From assembly GCF_032818155.1 (NCBI RefSeq), contig NZ_CP102589.1:2838001-2902000 (forward strand): a stretch of DNA of 64,000 nucleotides, written 5' to 3'. The stretch is from Niallia taxi. Its GTDB lineage: Bacteria; Bacillota; Bacilli; Bacillales; Cytobacillaceae. Numbering within the stretch: the first letter of the stretch is position 1; each line of letters begins with the position of its first letter. A model generated the notes under the pieces. It did no database searches, had not been told where the DNA came from, and saw nothing but the letters and a program-made list of their open reading frames with translations. Below are positions 47,251 to 56,640 of this stretch, piece after piece. The position numbers and the translations under genes were made by a program.

Positions 47251-47278
47251 GAAAAGGCCGTGCTTTATCAGCACAACC
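47251..47278 (-). terminator. Terminator after the DUF3934-type gene
   Basis: GGTTGTGCT and AGCACGGCC pair (two G-U pairs) around a five-base loop, followed by TTTTCTTTTATT on the minus strand, nine bases past the stop at 47288. Confidence 0.75.
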
Positions 47279-47287
47279 AGTTTTATT

Positions 47288-47443
47288 CTATTCTTGCTCA
47301 GTACCGCTGTCTTTATTGTGTTTTACACCTTTGCTTTTATAAGGTTTTGCATTTTTGGCTTTTTTCGCGCCTGCTTGCCAACGATTCCAGCCTTTTTTAC
47401 CAGTACCTCTGCCAGTACCGCCCTTACCCTTTGCTTTGCTCAT
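47288..47443 (-). CDS. DUF3934-type small basic protein (51 residues)
   Basis: An ATG at 47443, behind AGAGGTGAC, opens a 51-codon frame: MSKAKGKGGTGRGTGKKGWN, then RWQAGAKKAKNAKPYKSKGV, then an acidic end. It is strongly basic and Gly/Lys-rich with a conserved Trp pair, as in the DUF3934 mini-proteins of Bacillus. Function is unknown; such basic composition suggests RNA or nucleic acid binding. A dedicated terminator follows it, which supports that it is a real gene. Confidence 0.75.
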   Translation of the reverse strand: MSKAKGKGGTGRGTGKKGWNRWQAGAKKAKNAKPYKSKGVKHNKDSGTEQE

Positions 47444-47518
47444 TTTTGTCACCTCTTATGTTGAGTGCTTCTTTATAATTGTTTTCATCATGTCTCTCAT
47501 AAATACAGACATGCATAA

Positions 47519-47567
47519 AAAATGCACCTCCAATTGTTTAGCGTCTTCGGTAAACAATTGGGGTGCA
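47519..47567 (-). terminator. Terminator after rnjB
   Basis: TGCACCCCAATTGTTTA and TAAACAATTGGAGGTGCA form a 17-pair stem with one bulge and a ten-base loop, followed by TTTTTTATG on the minus strand. It lies between rnjB (stop 47592) and the mini-gene. Confidence 0.88.
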
Positions 47568-47591
47568 CATTAAAAGAATGCGCTAAATTAC

Positions 47592-49280
47592 TTACTTCGT
47601 ATCCTTATTTCTTGGCGTTTTCACTTCCATAATAATTGGAAGTATCATCGGTCTGCGTTTTGTTTTTTCATACAAGAACTGATTCAGTGTATCTCTTATG
47701 TCTTGTTTAATGCCCGTCCAGTCAAAGCTGTCTTTGCTGATGCTTTTTTCGACGATATCTTTAACACGGTTTGCAGCCTCTTCCAAGAGCTGTTCGGATT
47801 CCCTTACATACACAAATCCTCTTGTAATAATCTCAGGTCCAGCAGAAATCTTGCGTTCCTGTTTGTTTAATGTAACAACAACCGTCAAAATTCCGTCCTG
47901 AGACAAGAGCTTACGGTCTCTTAAAACGATATTGCCGACATCACCAATACCGCTGCCATCAATTAAAACATTACCAGCAGGAACTTTTCCGCTTGTACGA
48001 AGCTTGCCGTCTTTAATTTCCATCATTTCTCCCTGTTCAGGAATATGGATATTCTTCGGCAGAACTCCACATTTCTCAGCAAGCTGCGCATGTGGTTTTA
48101 ATACACGATACTCTCCGTGAATTGGAATGAAGAACTTCGGCTTCAAAATATTAATCATAAACTTAAGCTCTTCCTGACTGCCGTGGTTAGAGCTATTGAA
48201 TGTTTTGTTACCAGTTAGAACACTTGCACCTAAACGGTATAGCATATCAATCGTTTTATTAACAAATACTTCGCCACCAAGTAACGACGATGCTGCAAAC
48301 AAAATAGTATCTCCATCACCGATGTTTACTTGTTTATGATTTTTCCTTGCCATTCTATGCAATGCTTCAACTGGCTCACCCTTGTTGCCTGTTGTTAAAA
48401 TGATTGTTTCGTTTTTCTCACGACCTTGAATCTCTTGGAAGGAGACAAGGATATCTTCTTGAATATCAATATAGCCATGCTTTAGCGCAATATTTAAAAT
48501 AACTTGAAGATTTTTACCCATTACTGCAATCTTACGGTTTGCTTTTGCGGCTGCATCAAAAATATGCTGAATTCTGTTTAAATCTGTTGCAAAAACAGTT
48601 GCGATGATTCTGCCTTTCGTACGAAGAAAGGCATTTGTCAATTCCTCTGTTACAACCGAATCTGATGTAGAGTAGCCAGGCTTGTCCGCATCTGTACTGT
48701 CAGATAGCAAACAAAGAACGCCTCTTTCACCTAGTTTTGCCATCTCAGCATAACCTGGTTTATACAGGTCACCAGCAGTTTGATCAAATTTAAAGTCACC
48801 AGTATGAACTATTGCACCTTCAGATGTATGAATGACAATAGCAATGCTATCAGGTATGCTGTGGTTCACCTTGAAGAACGACACAGAAGCAGAGCTGAAT
48901 TTCAATACTGATTTGGAAGTTACAATTTCAAAACGAACTTGTCCTTTAAAGTCTTGCTCCTTCATTTTTTCCTTCGCCAATTCAGCCGTTAGCCTTGTAG
49001 TGTAAACAGGTACGTTCAGCTCTCTAAGAAAGAAGGATAGTCCCCCAATATGATCTTCATGTCCGTGCGTTAAGAAGATTCCCTTCACTCGTTCTTCGTT
49101 TTGTTTTAAATAAGTAATATCTGGAACGACGATATCGATTCCAAGCATCTCATTTTGCGGATACATTAAGCCAGCATCAATTACAAATATGTCTTCATCG
49201 ACTTCGACTGCAAACATATTTTTACCGTTCTCCCCTACTCCTCCGAGGGCAACCAGCTTTATCTTTTCATTTTTCTTCAC
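47592..49280 (-). CDS. rnjB: Ribonuclease J2
   Basis: The 562-residue beta-CASP metallo-beta-lactamase has the motif HGHEDH at residues 72-77 (FLTHGHEDHIGG), SDSTDADKPG, and IIATVFATDLNRIQHI. The C-terminal part carries the RNase J dimer domain. Of the two bacillary J enzymes, the location next to tepA and spoIIIE identifies rnjB. It acts with RNase Y and PNPase in mRNA decay, so three decay enzymes lie in one window. ATG 49280 with GGAGG ahead. Confidence 0.92.
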   Translation of the reverse strand: MKKNEKIKLVALGGVGENGKNMFAVEVDEDIFVIDAGLMYPQNEMLGIDIVVPDITYLKQNEERVKGIFLTHGHEDHIGGLSFFLRELNVPVYTTRLTAELAKEKMKEQDFKGQVRFEIVTSKSVLKFSSASVSFFKVNHSIPDSIAIVIHTSEGAIVHTGDFKFDQTAGDLYKPGYAEMAKLGERGVLCLLSDSTDADKPGYSTSDSVVTEELTNAFLRTKGRIIATVFATDLNRIQHIFDAAAKANRKIAVMGKNLQVILNIALKHGYIDIQEDILVSFQEIQGREKNETIILTTGNKGEPVEALHRMARKNHKQVNIGDGDTILFAASSLLGGEVFVNKTIDMLYRLGASVLTGNKTFNSSNHGSQEELKFMINILKPKFFIPIHGEYRVLKPHAQLAEKCGVLPKNIHIPEQGEMMEIKDGKLRTSGKVPAGNVLIDGSGIGDVGNIVLRDRKLLSQDGILTVVVTLNKQERKISAGPEIITRGFVYVRESEQLLEEAANRVKDIVEKSISKDSFDWTGIKQDIRDTLNQFLYEKTKRRPMILPIIMEVKTPRNKDTK

Positions 49281-49462
49281 TTTTTGTTTCCTCCTATGTT
49301 GAGTTAGCCGACCATTGATCAGTTAACAATATTATACTTTATCTATTTAAATGTTTACAACCAATTTCAAAGAAAACGCGTACAGCATGGAGGAAGAAAG
49401 CAAGAGCAACCAGTTACTGACATTGCCAGAAGTGTTGATGAAAAGCCAATCAACAGGTTACA

Positions 49463-50800
49463 TCATTTTACTTTTTTAAATTTAAAAATAGACATAATGA
49501 TCAAAAATGCCAGTACAACCAAACAAGCAATAATACTGATTCTGTTATCCTCATTCATTATAAAGCTGATACTTATTAGTGTAAGTGCTGCAGCTGCAAG
49601 CCCTGTAATATATGGATAACCCCATAAACGAAAACTTGGCATCGTTTTATAGCTCTTACGCAGTTTAATTTGAGCTAGGCAAATACTTATCCAAACAATC
49701 GAAACAACAAAGCCTGGGAATGCCATCAGCAGTGTAAATACTTCATTTTGTGCAACAAGGGCAATCATTGATCCAAGCAATAATACGACACCTGTTAAAA
49801 CAAGGCTATATGTTGGAACACCGCTTTTTGAAAGCTTACTGAACGCTTTTGGCGCTTCTCCCTCCTCTGCAAGAGAGTGAAGCATTCTTGTACATCCATA
49901 AATGCCAGAGTTAGCTGCAGACAATACAGCAATTATCAAGATAAAGTTCATGATATGTGCAGCACCTTGCAGACCTGATATGGACAGTACTTGTACAAAC
50001 GGACTTGATGCTTCCGTTAATTCATTCCATGGAATTAATCCACAGATGATTAAGATTGGCAATGTATAAAAAAGGACGATTCTGAAAATAAAGCTTTTTA
50101 TAACCTTTGGCAGTATTTTCTCCGCATCTTGAGCTTCCGTAACTGTGACACCGATAAGCTCAGAGCCTCCATATGAAAACATTACAACTAAAAGAGCAGC
50201 AAAAATGGATGTAAAGCCATTCGGGAAGAATCCGCCATGCTCTGTGAAATTCCGGAAATAATTAGAGCCATCAGAAGGTATAATACCAAATAAAATCCCT
50301 GCACCTAAAATAATAAATACAATAATCATAGCAATTTTAATGCCCGCAAACCAAAACTCAAACTCTCCGTAGTGCTTAACATTCATTAAGTTTATGCTCA
50401 AAATGAAGATAGTACAAAGTATACTTAATAGCCATAATGGCACATCTGGAAACCAATATTGCAAAAAGCTTCCGGCAACAACTACTTCAATAATACACAC
50501 TGCAAGCCAAAGAACACAATAAAGCCAGCCAATAATAAAGGACATTCTGCTTCCAAACGCTTTTAAAACAAATCCCTTCATGTTTGTGTTTGGATAAGCG
50601 ATCGCCATTTCAGCAATTGCGCCCATCACAACCAATAACAATAAACCTGCAAAAATATAGGCAACAACTACTCCAGGTCCAGCAACGCCTACCGTTTCAC
50701 CGCTCCCTTTAAAAATGCCTGTCCCAATAGCTCCACCCATCGCCATCAGGCTGATATGTCGCGGCTGCAATTTTTTCTGCAGCGTATTTTTTGTTTCCAT
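49463..50800 (-). CDS. APC-family amino acid permease (AAT type)
   Basis: From the ATG at 50800 (AAGGAGGAG ahead) 445 residues with about 12 membrane helices and the AAT family N-terminus (RHISLMAMGGAIGTGIFKGSGETVG). It resembles GabP, AnsP and other amino acid permeases. The substrate is unknown. It is placed between dapA and rnjB, where B. subtilis has no such gene, so it is an insertion of this lineage. It has its own promoter and follows a strong terminator. Confidence 0.87.
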   Translation of the reverse strand: METKNTLQKKLQPRHISLMAMGGAIGTGIFKGSGETVGVAGPGVVVAYIFAGLLLLVVMGAIAEMAIAYPNTNMKGFVLKAFGSRMSFIIGWLYCVLWLAVCIIEVVVAGSFLQYWFPDVPLWLLSILCTIFILSINLMNVKHYGEFEFWFAGIKIAMIIVFIILGAGILFGIIPSDGSNYFRNFTEHGGFFPNGFTSIFAALLVVMFSYGGSELIGVTVTEAQDAEKILPKVIKSFIFRIVLFYTLPILIICGLIPWNELTEASSPFVQVLSISGLQGAAHIMNFILIIAVLSAANSGIYGCTRMLHSLAEEGEAPKAFSKLSKSGVPTYSLVLTGVVLLLGSMIALVAQNEVFTLLMAFPGFVVSIVWISICLAQIKLRKSYKTMPSFRLWGYPYITGLAAAALTLISISFIMNEDNRISIIACLVVLAFLIIMSIFKFKKVK

Positions 50801-50889
50801 TTTACTCCTCCTTAATTTAATAAACCCTCCAATAAGTATCAATCAAACAAGCTTTAGTATTAATCCGTTTGCTTTTAAGAAATAAAAAT

Positions 50890-50954
50890 AACCAAATTTC
50901 CCGAAAAACCCTGTTCCACTGACGATGCAGTAGGGATTGACGGGAAATCTGGTT
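50890..50954 (-). terminator. Terminator between dapA and the permease gene
   Basis: AACCAGATTTCCCG and CGGGAAATTTGGTT (one mismatch) enclose an inner CCCT/AGGG hairpin. On the minus strand ATTTTTATTTC follows. It lies about 90 bases past the dapA stop. Confidence 0.7.
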
Positions 50955-51041
50955 TTATTTCTATAAACCTGAATTAAATGGATTCGTCTATATGGATAGA
51001 CTAGCTATGTAATACTGATCTACCCATCAAAATAAGCTTCA

Positions 51042-51905
51042 TTAGAAAAAGCTTGCCAGTTTTGTTCTTTCCTCTTCTGTCAGCGGTACAAGAGGCAATC
51101 GGACTGAACCGACATCAATGCCTTTTAATTGAAGAGCTGTTTTAACTGGTACAGGGTTAGGTGCAGCAAATAGTGCTGTCATAACTGGCAGCAATTCTTG
51201 ATGCATCTGTGCTGCTTTTGCGATATCTCCCTCAAGGAAAGCACCTACCATTGCCTGCATCTCAGGACCAATTACATGTGAGGCAACGGAAATAACACCT
51301 GTTCCGCCGACAGACAGCAATGGCAATGTTAAACTATCATCTCCACTATATACATAGAAATCACTTGGGGTACCTGCAATAATTTTTGTGATATTATTTA
51401 GGTTTCCACTTGCTTCCTTCACTGCCACAATATTTTCAACAGCTGATAATCGAATAATTGTTTCGGGTTCGATATTAACAGCAGAACGACCTGGAATATT
51501 ATAAATCATAACAGGAAGGGATGTAGCATCTGCAACTGCCTTCACATGCTGATACAGCCCTTCTTGGTTAGGCTTGTTATAATATGGGCCTACAACCATT
51601 ACAGCATCAACGCCTGCCCGTTCTGCTTCTTTCGTCATCTCGATGGAGTCATAAGTGTTATTACCACCAGTCCCTGCGATGATTGGAACTCTCTTTTCCA
51701 CTACCTTTACCACATGCTTAAATAATGCAATCTTTTCTTGTTTTGATAATGTTGGAGATTCGCCAGTTGTTCCTGCAACAACTAAGGAATCTGTTCCATT
51801 TGCAATCAAATGATTAACAATCTGTGTTGTTTTCGGAAAATCAATATGTCCCTTTGCATCAAATGGTGTAATCATGGCCGTTGACACTCTACCAAATAAA
51901 CCCAT
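51042..51905 (-). CDS. dapA: 4-hydroxy-tetrahydrodipicolinate synthase DapA
   Basis: The 287-residue aldolase-fold protein has the catalytic Lys163 in AVKEASGN, Tyr135 in IYNIPGR, and the early TGES block (VVAGTTGESPTL). It condenses pyruvate with aspartate semialdehyde on the path to diaminopimelate and, in spores, to dipicolinate. Position behind dapG with 37 bases between them marks one operon. ATG 51905 with AGTGGAACG ahead. Confidence 0.95.
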   Translation of the reverse strand: MGLFGRVSTAMITPFDAKGHIDFPKTTQIVNHLIANGTDSLVVAGTTGESPTLSKQEKIALFKHVVKVVEKRVPIIAGTGGNNTYDSIEMTKEAERAGVDAVMVVGPYYNKPNQEGLYQHVKAVADATSLPVMIYNIPGRSAVNIEPETIIRLSAVENIVAVKEASGNLNNITKIIAGTPSDFYVYSGDDSLTLPLLSVGGTGVISVASHVIGPEMQAMVGAFLEGDIAKAAQMHQELLPVMTALFAAPNPVPVKTALQLKGIDVGSVRLPLVPLTEEERTKLASFF

Positions 51906-51942
51906 CGTTCCACTCCTATTCTCATTTTCAATCTTGTTGTGT

Positions 51943-53169
51943 TTAATACTGTTCCTTATCTAATTCAAATGAATCATGCAATACGTTTACAGCGCGGACT
52001 AAATCCTCCTGTTTAACGAGGACCCAAATAGTCGTATGGCTATCCGCAGATTGTAAAATGCGAATTCCTTTATTAGAAAGTGCTGTGACAATTTTTGAAG
52101 TAACGCCTGGCACGCCTGCCATGCCGGCACCAACCACTGAAACCTTCGCACATTCTTTCTCTACTATTGGCTCATAGCCCATTTCCTGTAATACAGCTGT
52201 TGCTTTTTTTGCCATTTCATCTGTTACTGTGTATATCACACTGTTCAGTGAAATATTAATGAAGTCAACACTGATTTCTTCATTGGCCATTGCCTTAAAT
52301 ACTTGAGATTGCAGATCATACTGGTCTTTTTTTGCAAGAACCTTAATCTGCGTTACATTTGCGACATGAGCAATTCCTGTCACAGGTCTTTCTTTAATAT
52401 CACTGCCTTTATTCTCATGGCTGCTTGATGTTACAAGTGTTCCTGTTCCTTTTGAATGTGTGGAACGGATGCGAATTGGAATTTCCGCCTGCATAGCAAT
52501 CTCCACCGCTCTTGGGTGAATAACCTTTGCACCTTGATATGCCATATTGCAAACCTCCGTATACGTCACAACGGAAAGTGGTCTTGCATTTTCAGCAATT
52601 CGCGGATCTGCCGTCATAATACCTTCCACATCTGTGAAGATATCGATTACTTCTGCATTTAACGCGGCACCTAATGCAGCAGCGGACGTATCACTTCCGC
52701 CTCTGCCCAATGTTGTTGTATCACCGTTTTGAGCAGCACCCTGGAAGCCGGCAACAACTACTACATCATAAGTTTCAAGCTCTTGATGGACGCGTGTGCA
52801 ATCCATTTCTAGAATTCTCGCATTAGTGAAGTCATCATTTGTAACAAATCCGGCTTGAGCGCCTGTAAGTGCTGTTGCTTTTATGTTGTTTTCCAGTAAC
52901 AGCTGTGTAAATACGACACTGGAAATGATTTCTCCACAAGACAACAGCAAGTCATTTTCACGTTTGCTTAACTGACTCTCTGAACCACCGATAAGAGATA
53001 AAAGAGTATCTGTTGCATACGGTTCCCCTTTTCTTCCCATTGCGGAAACAACTACTACTACTTTTTGGCCAATTGCTAAAGCATCTTGTATATGCTCTTT
53101 AGCTTGATTGCGGCTTTGTTCATCCCTTACAGATGTTCCACCGAATTTTTGTACTACTATTTTTGTCAT
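51943..53169 (-). CDS. dapG: Aspartokinase I DapG
   Basis: From the ATG at 53169 (AGAGGTGTATAG) 408 residues. The kinase domain starts KIVVQKFGGTSVRDEQSRNQAK and contains AALGAALNAEVIDIFTDVEG. The C-terminus has two ACT repeats (VSVVGAGMAGVPGVTSKIVTALS, ADSHTTIWVLV) for meso-diaminopimelate feedback. It makes aspartyl phosphate. An earlier in-frame ATG (53268) lacks a ribosome site. It lies between asd and dapA. Confidence 0.94.
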   Translation of the reverse strand: MTKIVVQKFGGTSVRDEQSRNQAKEHIQDALAIGQKVVVVVSAMGRKGEPYATDTLLSLIGGSESQLSKRENDLLLSCGEIISSVVFTQLLLENNIKATALTGAQAGFVTNDDFTNARILEMDCTRVHQELETYDVVVVAGFQGAAQNGDTTTLGRGGSDTSAAALGAALNAEVIDIFTDVEGIMTADPRIAENARPLSVVTYTEVCNMAYQGAKVIHPRAVEIAMQAEIPIRIRSTHSKGTGTLVTSSSHENKGSDIKERPVTGIAHVANVTQIKVLAKKDQYDLQSQVFKAMANEEISVDFINISLNSVIYTVTDEMAKKATAVLQEMGYEPIVEKECAKVSVVGAGMAGVPGVTSKIVTALSNKGIRILQSADSHTTIWVLVKQEDLVRAVNVLHDSFELDKEQY

Positions 53170-53393
53170 TGCTATACACCTCTGTACACCTAAAAAAGTG
53201 TTTTCTATTAAAAAGGGGATCATCCGAGCATCCGCATCTTCGTATATCAGAAAGCTGCAGTTTCTCAAGACATCCCCTTATTGCTATTATATGAAAACAG
53301 GTGGCCGTATTTTTGCTCTCATCTGCGGTTTTTCGACCGCCTGTTTTAGCGAATATAATAAAGAGATGTGCTGCATTAGTTGTGTTAGTCTGT

Positions 53394-54443
53394 TTATTTC
53401 ACTAGTCCTAGCTTAACAAGACTTTCAGCAATTTGAACTGAATTCCAAGCAGCACCTTTTAGCAGGTTATCTGAGACAACCCACATATGAAAACCGTTTT
53501 CTACATCCAGGTCTTTGCGAATACGTCCAACAAATACATCATTTTGTCCGACACAATCAGCCGGCATTGGATATACTTGGTTTTGGATGTCGTCCTGTAG
53601 GATAACACCAGGAGCCGCTTTAAGCAAGCTTTGAACATCACTTGCAGTTACGTCTGTTGCAGCAACCTCAAAGTAGACAGACTCAGAATGACCTGTAGCA
53701 ACAGGAATTCTTACACATGTTGCAGCAACCTTCAGGTTCTCGTCATGCATAATTTTTTTCGTTTCGTTGATCATTTTCATTTCTTCATACGTAAATCCAT
53801 TTTCTGTAAATACGTCAATTTGCGGAATGGCATTAAAAGCGATTTGGTAATGTTTTTTATCGCTTTTAACTGGAAGGATTGCCGGTTCAAAGCTTTCTTC
53901 ATTAATGATTGCTTTTGTTTGGCTGTGAAGCTCCTCAACAGCAGCTGCTCCAGAACCTGATACAGCTTGGTATGTGGATACAAGTACTTTTGACAAACCG
54001 TATTTTTCTCTCAACGGCTGTAATGCGACAACCATTTGGATAGTCGAACAGTTTGGATTTGCAATAATTCCATTATGCTTGTGCAAATCCTCTTCATTTA
54101 CTTCCGGAACGACTAAAGGTACATTCTCATCCATGCGGAATGCACTTGTGTTGTCAACAACGATTGCCCCGTGGGAAACAGCATGTGGAGCTAACTCCTT
54201 CGATACACCACCGCCTGCTGAGAACAATGCAATGTCAATTCCTTTGAAGCTCTCAGGTGTTGCCTCTTCTACAGTAATTTCAGTGTCTTTATAAGTAACC
54301 TTTGTCCCTGCAGAACGCTTTGAAGACAAAAGAGTTAATTTTGAAATAGGAAAATCTCTGCTTTCCAATGTTTTAATCATTTGTTGTCCTACTGCTCCAG
54401 TTGCTCCGACTACTGCTACATTAAATCCTGTTTTCTGCTCCAT
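53394..54443 (-). CDS. asd: Aspartate-semialdehyde dehydrogenase
   Basis: The 349-residue protein has an N-terminal NADP motif ([16 protein letters not shown]) and the catalytic Cys132 in [11 protein letters not shown], with His residues later. It reduces aspartyl phosphate to the semialdehyde. It is the first gene of asd-dapG-dapA behind the dipicolinate synthase pair, as in B. subtilis. A TATAAT sequence at 54484-54479 suggests its own promoter. Confidence 0.95.
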   Translation of the reverse strand: MEQKTGFNVAVVGATGAVGQQMIKTLESRDFPISKLTLLSSKRSAGTKVTYKDTEITVEEATPESFKGIDIALFSAGGGVSKELAPHAVSHGAIVVDNTSAFRMDENVPLVVPEVNEEDLHKHNGIIANPNCSTIQMVVALQPLREKYGLSKVLVSTYQAVSGSGAAAVEELHSQTKAIINEESFEPAILPVKSDKKHYQIAFNAIPQIDVFTENGFTYEEMKMINETKKIMHDENLKVAATCVRIPVATGHSESVYFEVAATDVTASDVQSLLKAAPGVILQDDIQNQVYPMPADCVGQNDVFVGRIRKDLDVENGFHMWVVSDNLLKGAAWNSVQIAESLVKLGLVK

Positions 54444-54619
54444 AAAGGGTCCCCTTCTTTCAGGTGTTTTCTCTGTATATTATACAATAATGACGGCGAC
54501 AAGCTCGCCGCCAAATGAATATTCTCTATTTTAACATATTCGCGCTATATGAACAGAACCTTTTTTCTTGAAATGTGGCAAAAAGTTAAAAATCATGCAT
54601 AATTATGCTATTATTTCTA

Positions 54620-55213
54620 CTAATCTAAAAATTTCTCGATGATGACGGGCTGAATTTGTTTCCCTTCTATTGCTGCACCAATCGTTTCAGCAAGACTACT
54701 CATTCTTGCAACCATGGAATTTGGTTTTTTGACCGGATCGTCCTGACCGAAAGGAATGAAATAAATATGTTTGGTTGCCATCAGACGCATTAGGTTAACT
54801 CCGTTCAGCCCTAAAGCATCATTTGTTGATATCCCTAAAACAACTGGCTTTTGGTTTCTTAATGTTGCTTTTGCTGCCATAAGTACTGCATTGTCTGTCA
54901 TGGCATTAGCAAATTTGCTCATGCTGTTTCCGGTAAGCGGGGCAATTACCATGCAATCAAGCGGAATTTTTGGACCAAGTGGCTCCGCTTTGACAATGCT
55001 GTCAATAATCTTATTACCTGTCACTTCTTCCAGCTTGCCGATCCATTCCAACCCTTTGCCAAATCTTGTATCTGTATTTTGCACATTACCTGTAACAACT
55101 GGAACGACATCTGCACCAAGACTAACAAGCTTTTCTACTTGTGGCATTACTTCTGCATATGTGCAGTGGGAGGCAGAAATTCCGAACCCAATTCGTTTTC
55201 CTTGTAAGCTCAT
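54620..55213 (-). CDS. spoVFB: Dipicolinate synthase subunit B
   Basis: The 197-residue flavoprotein-fold protein (GKRIGFGISASHCTYAEVMPQVE, DCMVIAPLTGNSMSKFANAMTDN, LMRLMATKHIYFIPFGQDDP) is the B subunit of the enzyme that makes dipicolinic acid for the spore core. Its ATG touches the stop of spoVFA, so the pair is co-translated. Also called dpaB. Expressed in the mother cell in B. subtilis. Confidence 0.94.
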   Translation of the reverse strand: MSLQGKRIGFGISASHCTYAEVMPQVEKLVSLGADVVPVVTGNVQNTDTRFGKGLEWIGKLEEVTGNKIIDSIVKAEPLGPKIPLDCMVIAPLTGNSMSKFANAMTDNAVLMAAKATLRNQKPVVLGISTNDALGLNGVNLMRLMATKHIYFIPFGQDDPVKKPNSMVARMSSLAETIGAAIEGKQIQPVIIEKFLD

Positions 55214-56113
55214 TTAAGATTGCTCCTTTCGACTTTGCCATTCTTCTTGCAGCAGTTGTGATAGTACCTCTGCTAAAATATTCCCAGCAGTCTTAGGCGC
55301 GACAATTCCAGGTAAACTTGGTGCAAGCAACGCCTTTACCCCTCTTTTTTCTGCATATTGGAAATCCGTTCCTCCTGGTTTTGAGGCAAGATCAATGATC
55401 AAGGTATGCAGCGGCATTTTTTCAATGACAGGGGATGTGACAACAAGATGAGGAATTGTATTGATGCAAATATCTATATCACAAACCGCACTCTCTAATT
55501 CATTTAATGGAACAGGTGTAAGTCCCATTTCTAATATTCTGGCCAGGTGCTCACTTTCACTCGCTGCGACCTTCACCTTTCCTCCTAGTGCATGAAAGGT
55601 TCTTGCTACACTCATTCCAACACGCCCTAAACCAAGAACAAGTATATTGGAGCCATGAATGGTCGTATCAGTATGCTGAATGGCCATCATTATGGTTCCT
55701 TCAACTGTCGGAATGCTGTTGAGTATTGCTACATCATCTCTGTTGAACAACTGAACTAACACAGTATTTGTTCTTTTGATGATACCATTTAAATAGTCAT
55801 TGGTGATTCCCGAGTAAATAGTGCAATGGGACGGTGTCTTTTCTAGCATTTCTTCTGTTAAAAAAACCTTTTCGTTCGAAAAGATAGTATCCACCTGTCC
55901 GTTTAGATCGGTTCCTTTAACAGGCAGAATGATTGCATCAATCATTGAAAAATCTACATTATCGATTTTTTCTTTTGTAGCTCCAGCAAAAGCATGATCC
56001 AGCTGTTCAAAGCCTACTAAAGAAAGCTGTGCATGCTGCTCTGTCAGTTTGCGGACAATTTCGAGCTGCCTTGCATCGCCGCCGATAATGGCGATTTTCA
56101 TCCCTGTCAGCAT
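55214..56113 (-). CDS. spoVFA: Dipicolinate synthase subunit A
   Basis: From the ATG at 56113 (AAAGAAGGTGA) 299 residues. The N-terminus reads TGMKIAIIGGDARQLEIVRKL. The NAD-binding part has NILVLGLGRVGMSVARTFHALGGKV, and the C-terminus is SLPGIVAPKTAGNILAEVL. With SpoVFB it oxidises dihydrodipicolinate to dipicolinate. A sigma-K-like promoter lies about 50 bases upstream, which fits mother-cell expression. Also called dpaA. Confidence 0.94.
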   Translation of the reverse strand: MLTGMKIAIIGGDARQLEIVRKLTEQHAQLSLVGFEQLDHAFAGATKEKIDNVDFSMIDAIILPVKGTDLNGQVDTIFSNEKVFLTEEMLEKTPSHCTIYSGITNDYLNGIIKRTNTVLVQLFNRDDVAILNSIPTVEGTIMMAIQHTDTTIHGSNILVLGLGRVGMSVARTFHALGGKVKVAASESEHLARILEMGLTPVPLNELESAVCDIDICINTIPHLVVTSPVIEKMPLHTLIIDLASKPGGTDFQYAEKRGVKALLAPSLPGIVAPKTAGNILAEVLSQLLQEEWQSRKEQS

Positions 56114-56167
56114 GTATATTTCACCTTCTTTTTTAAAGATCCTAACACTTATCAATCACTACTCCAA

Positions 56168-56196
56168 CATACTATGTCATGACCTTGTTTTAGGTG
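56168..56196 (-). promoter_or_regulatory. Possible sigma-K promoter of spoVFA
   Basis: The minus strand reads CACC, 16 bases, then CATAGTATG, near the sigma-K pattern AC with CATANNNTA at -10 (one mismatch). It would give a leader of about 50 bases. spoVFA is a sigma-K gene in B. subtilis. Confidence 0.45.
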
Positions 56197-56234
56197 ATTT
56201 GCTTTATTTATTTTCCTGTAAAAACGTTAAATAT

Positions 56235-56284
56235 AAAAAAATCCGGTGCAACTATCCCTGTAAGTTTGGGATAATTGCACCGGA
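56235..56284 (-). terminator. Terminator after ymxH
   Basis: TCCGGTGCAATTATCCC and GGGATAGTTGCACCGGA pair over about 17 bases with a nine-base loop, followed by seven T on the minus strand. It isolates spoVFA from upstream transcription. Confidence 0.9.
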
Positions 56285-56291
56285 CCTTTGT

Positions 56292-56543
56292 TTAAGTCGG
56301 TTCGTCCTTATTTGGTATATCAATAATAATCATGTCAGTGCCGATTTTTTTTATGTGGGACCAAGGCACTCGCAGTTCATCCCCCGTTTTGCGGAAGCCA
56401 AACCACTTTAGAGAAGGGATCAGCAATGTTTTAATTTGCCCATCCTTTTCATTAATCTCCAAATCGGTTTGTCCGAGCATGCCAAGGCGGACGGCGTTTT
56501 TGACATCCACTAGCTCTTTTCCGCTCAATTCGCTTAGTCTCAT
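56292..56543 (-). CDS. ymxH: YmxH/YlmC PRC-barrel protein
   Basis: The 83-residue protein (RLSELSGKELVDVKNAVRLGMLGQTDLEINEKDG, LLIPSLKWFGFRK, LRVPWSHIKKIGTDMIII) matches the sporulation-linked YlmC/YmxH PRC-barrel family. Its function is not settled. It lies between mlpA and spoVFA, its usual place. ATG 56543 with TAAGGAGG ahead. Confidence 0.9.
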   Translation of the reverse strand: MRLSELSGKELVDVKNAVRLGMLGQTDLEINEKDGQIKTLLIPSLKWFGFRKTGDELRVPWSHIKKIGTDMIIIDIPNKDEPT

Positions 56544-56640
56544 CCTCTAATTCCTCCTTAGATATGTTATTCTATTAATCATATCGCTCGGAGAAAGGAT
56601 TTAGACTAGCTAAAAGTATTTTTATGTAACTCCTTCTATA

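Noticed and set aside
51042..54443. Search for a lysine riboswitch ahead of asd, dapG or dapA
   Set aside because: The gaps are too short or lack the conserved junction sequences, and dapG-type kinases are usually not under that riboswitch.
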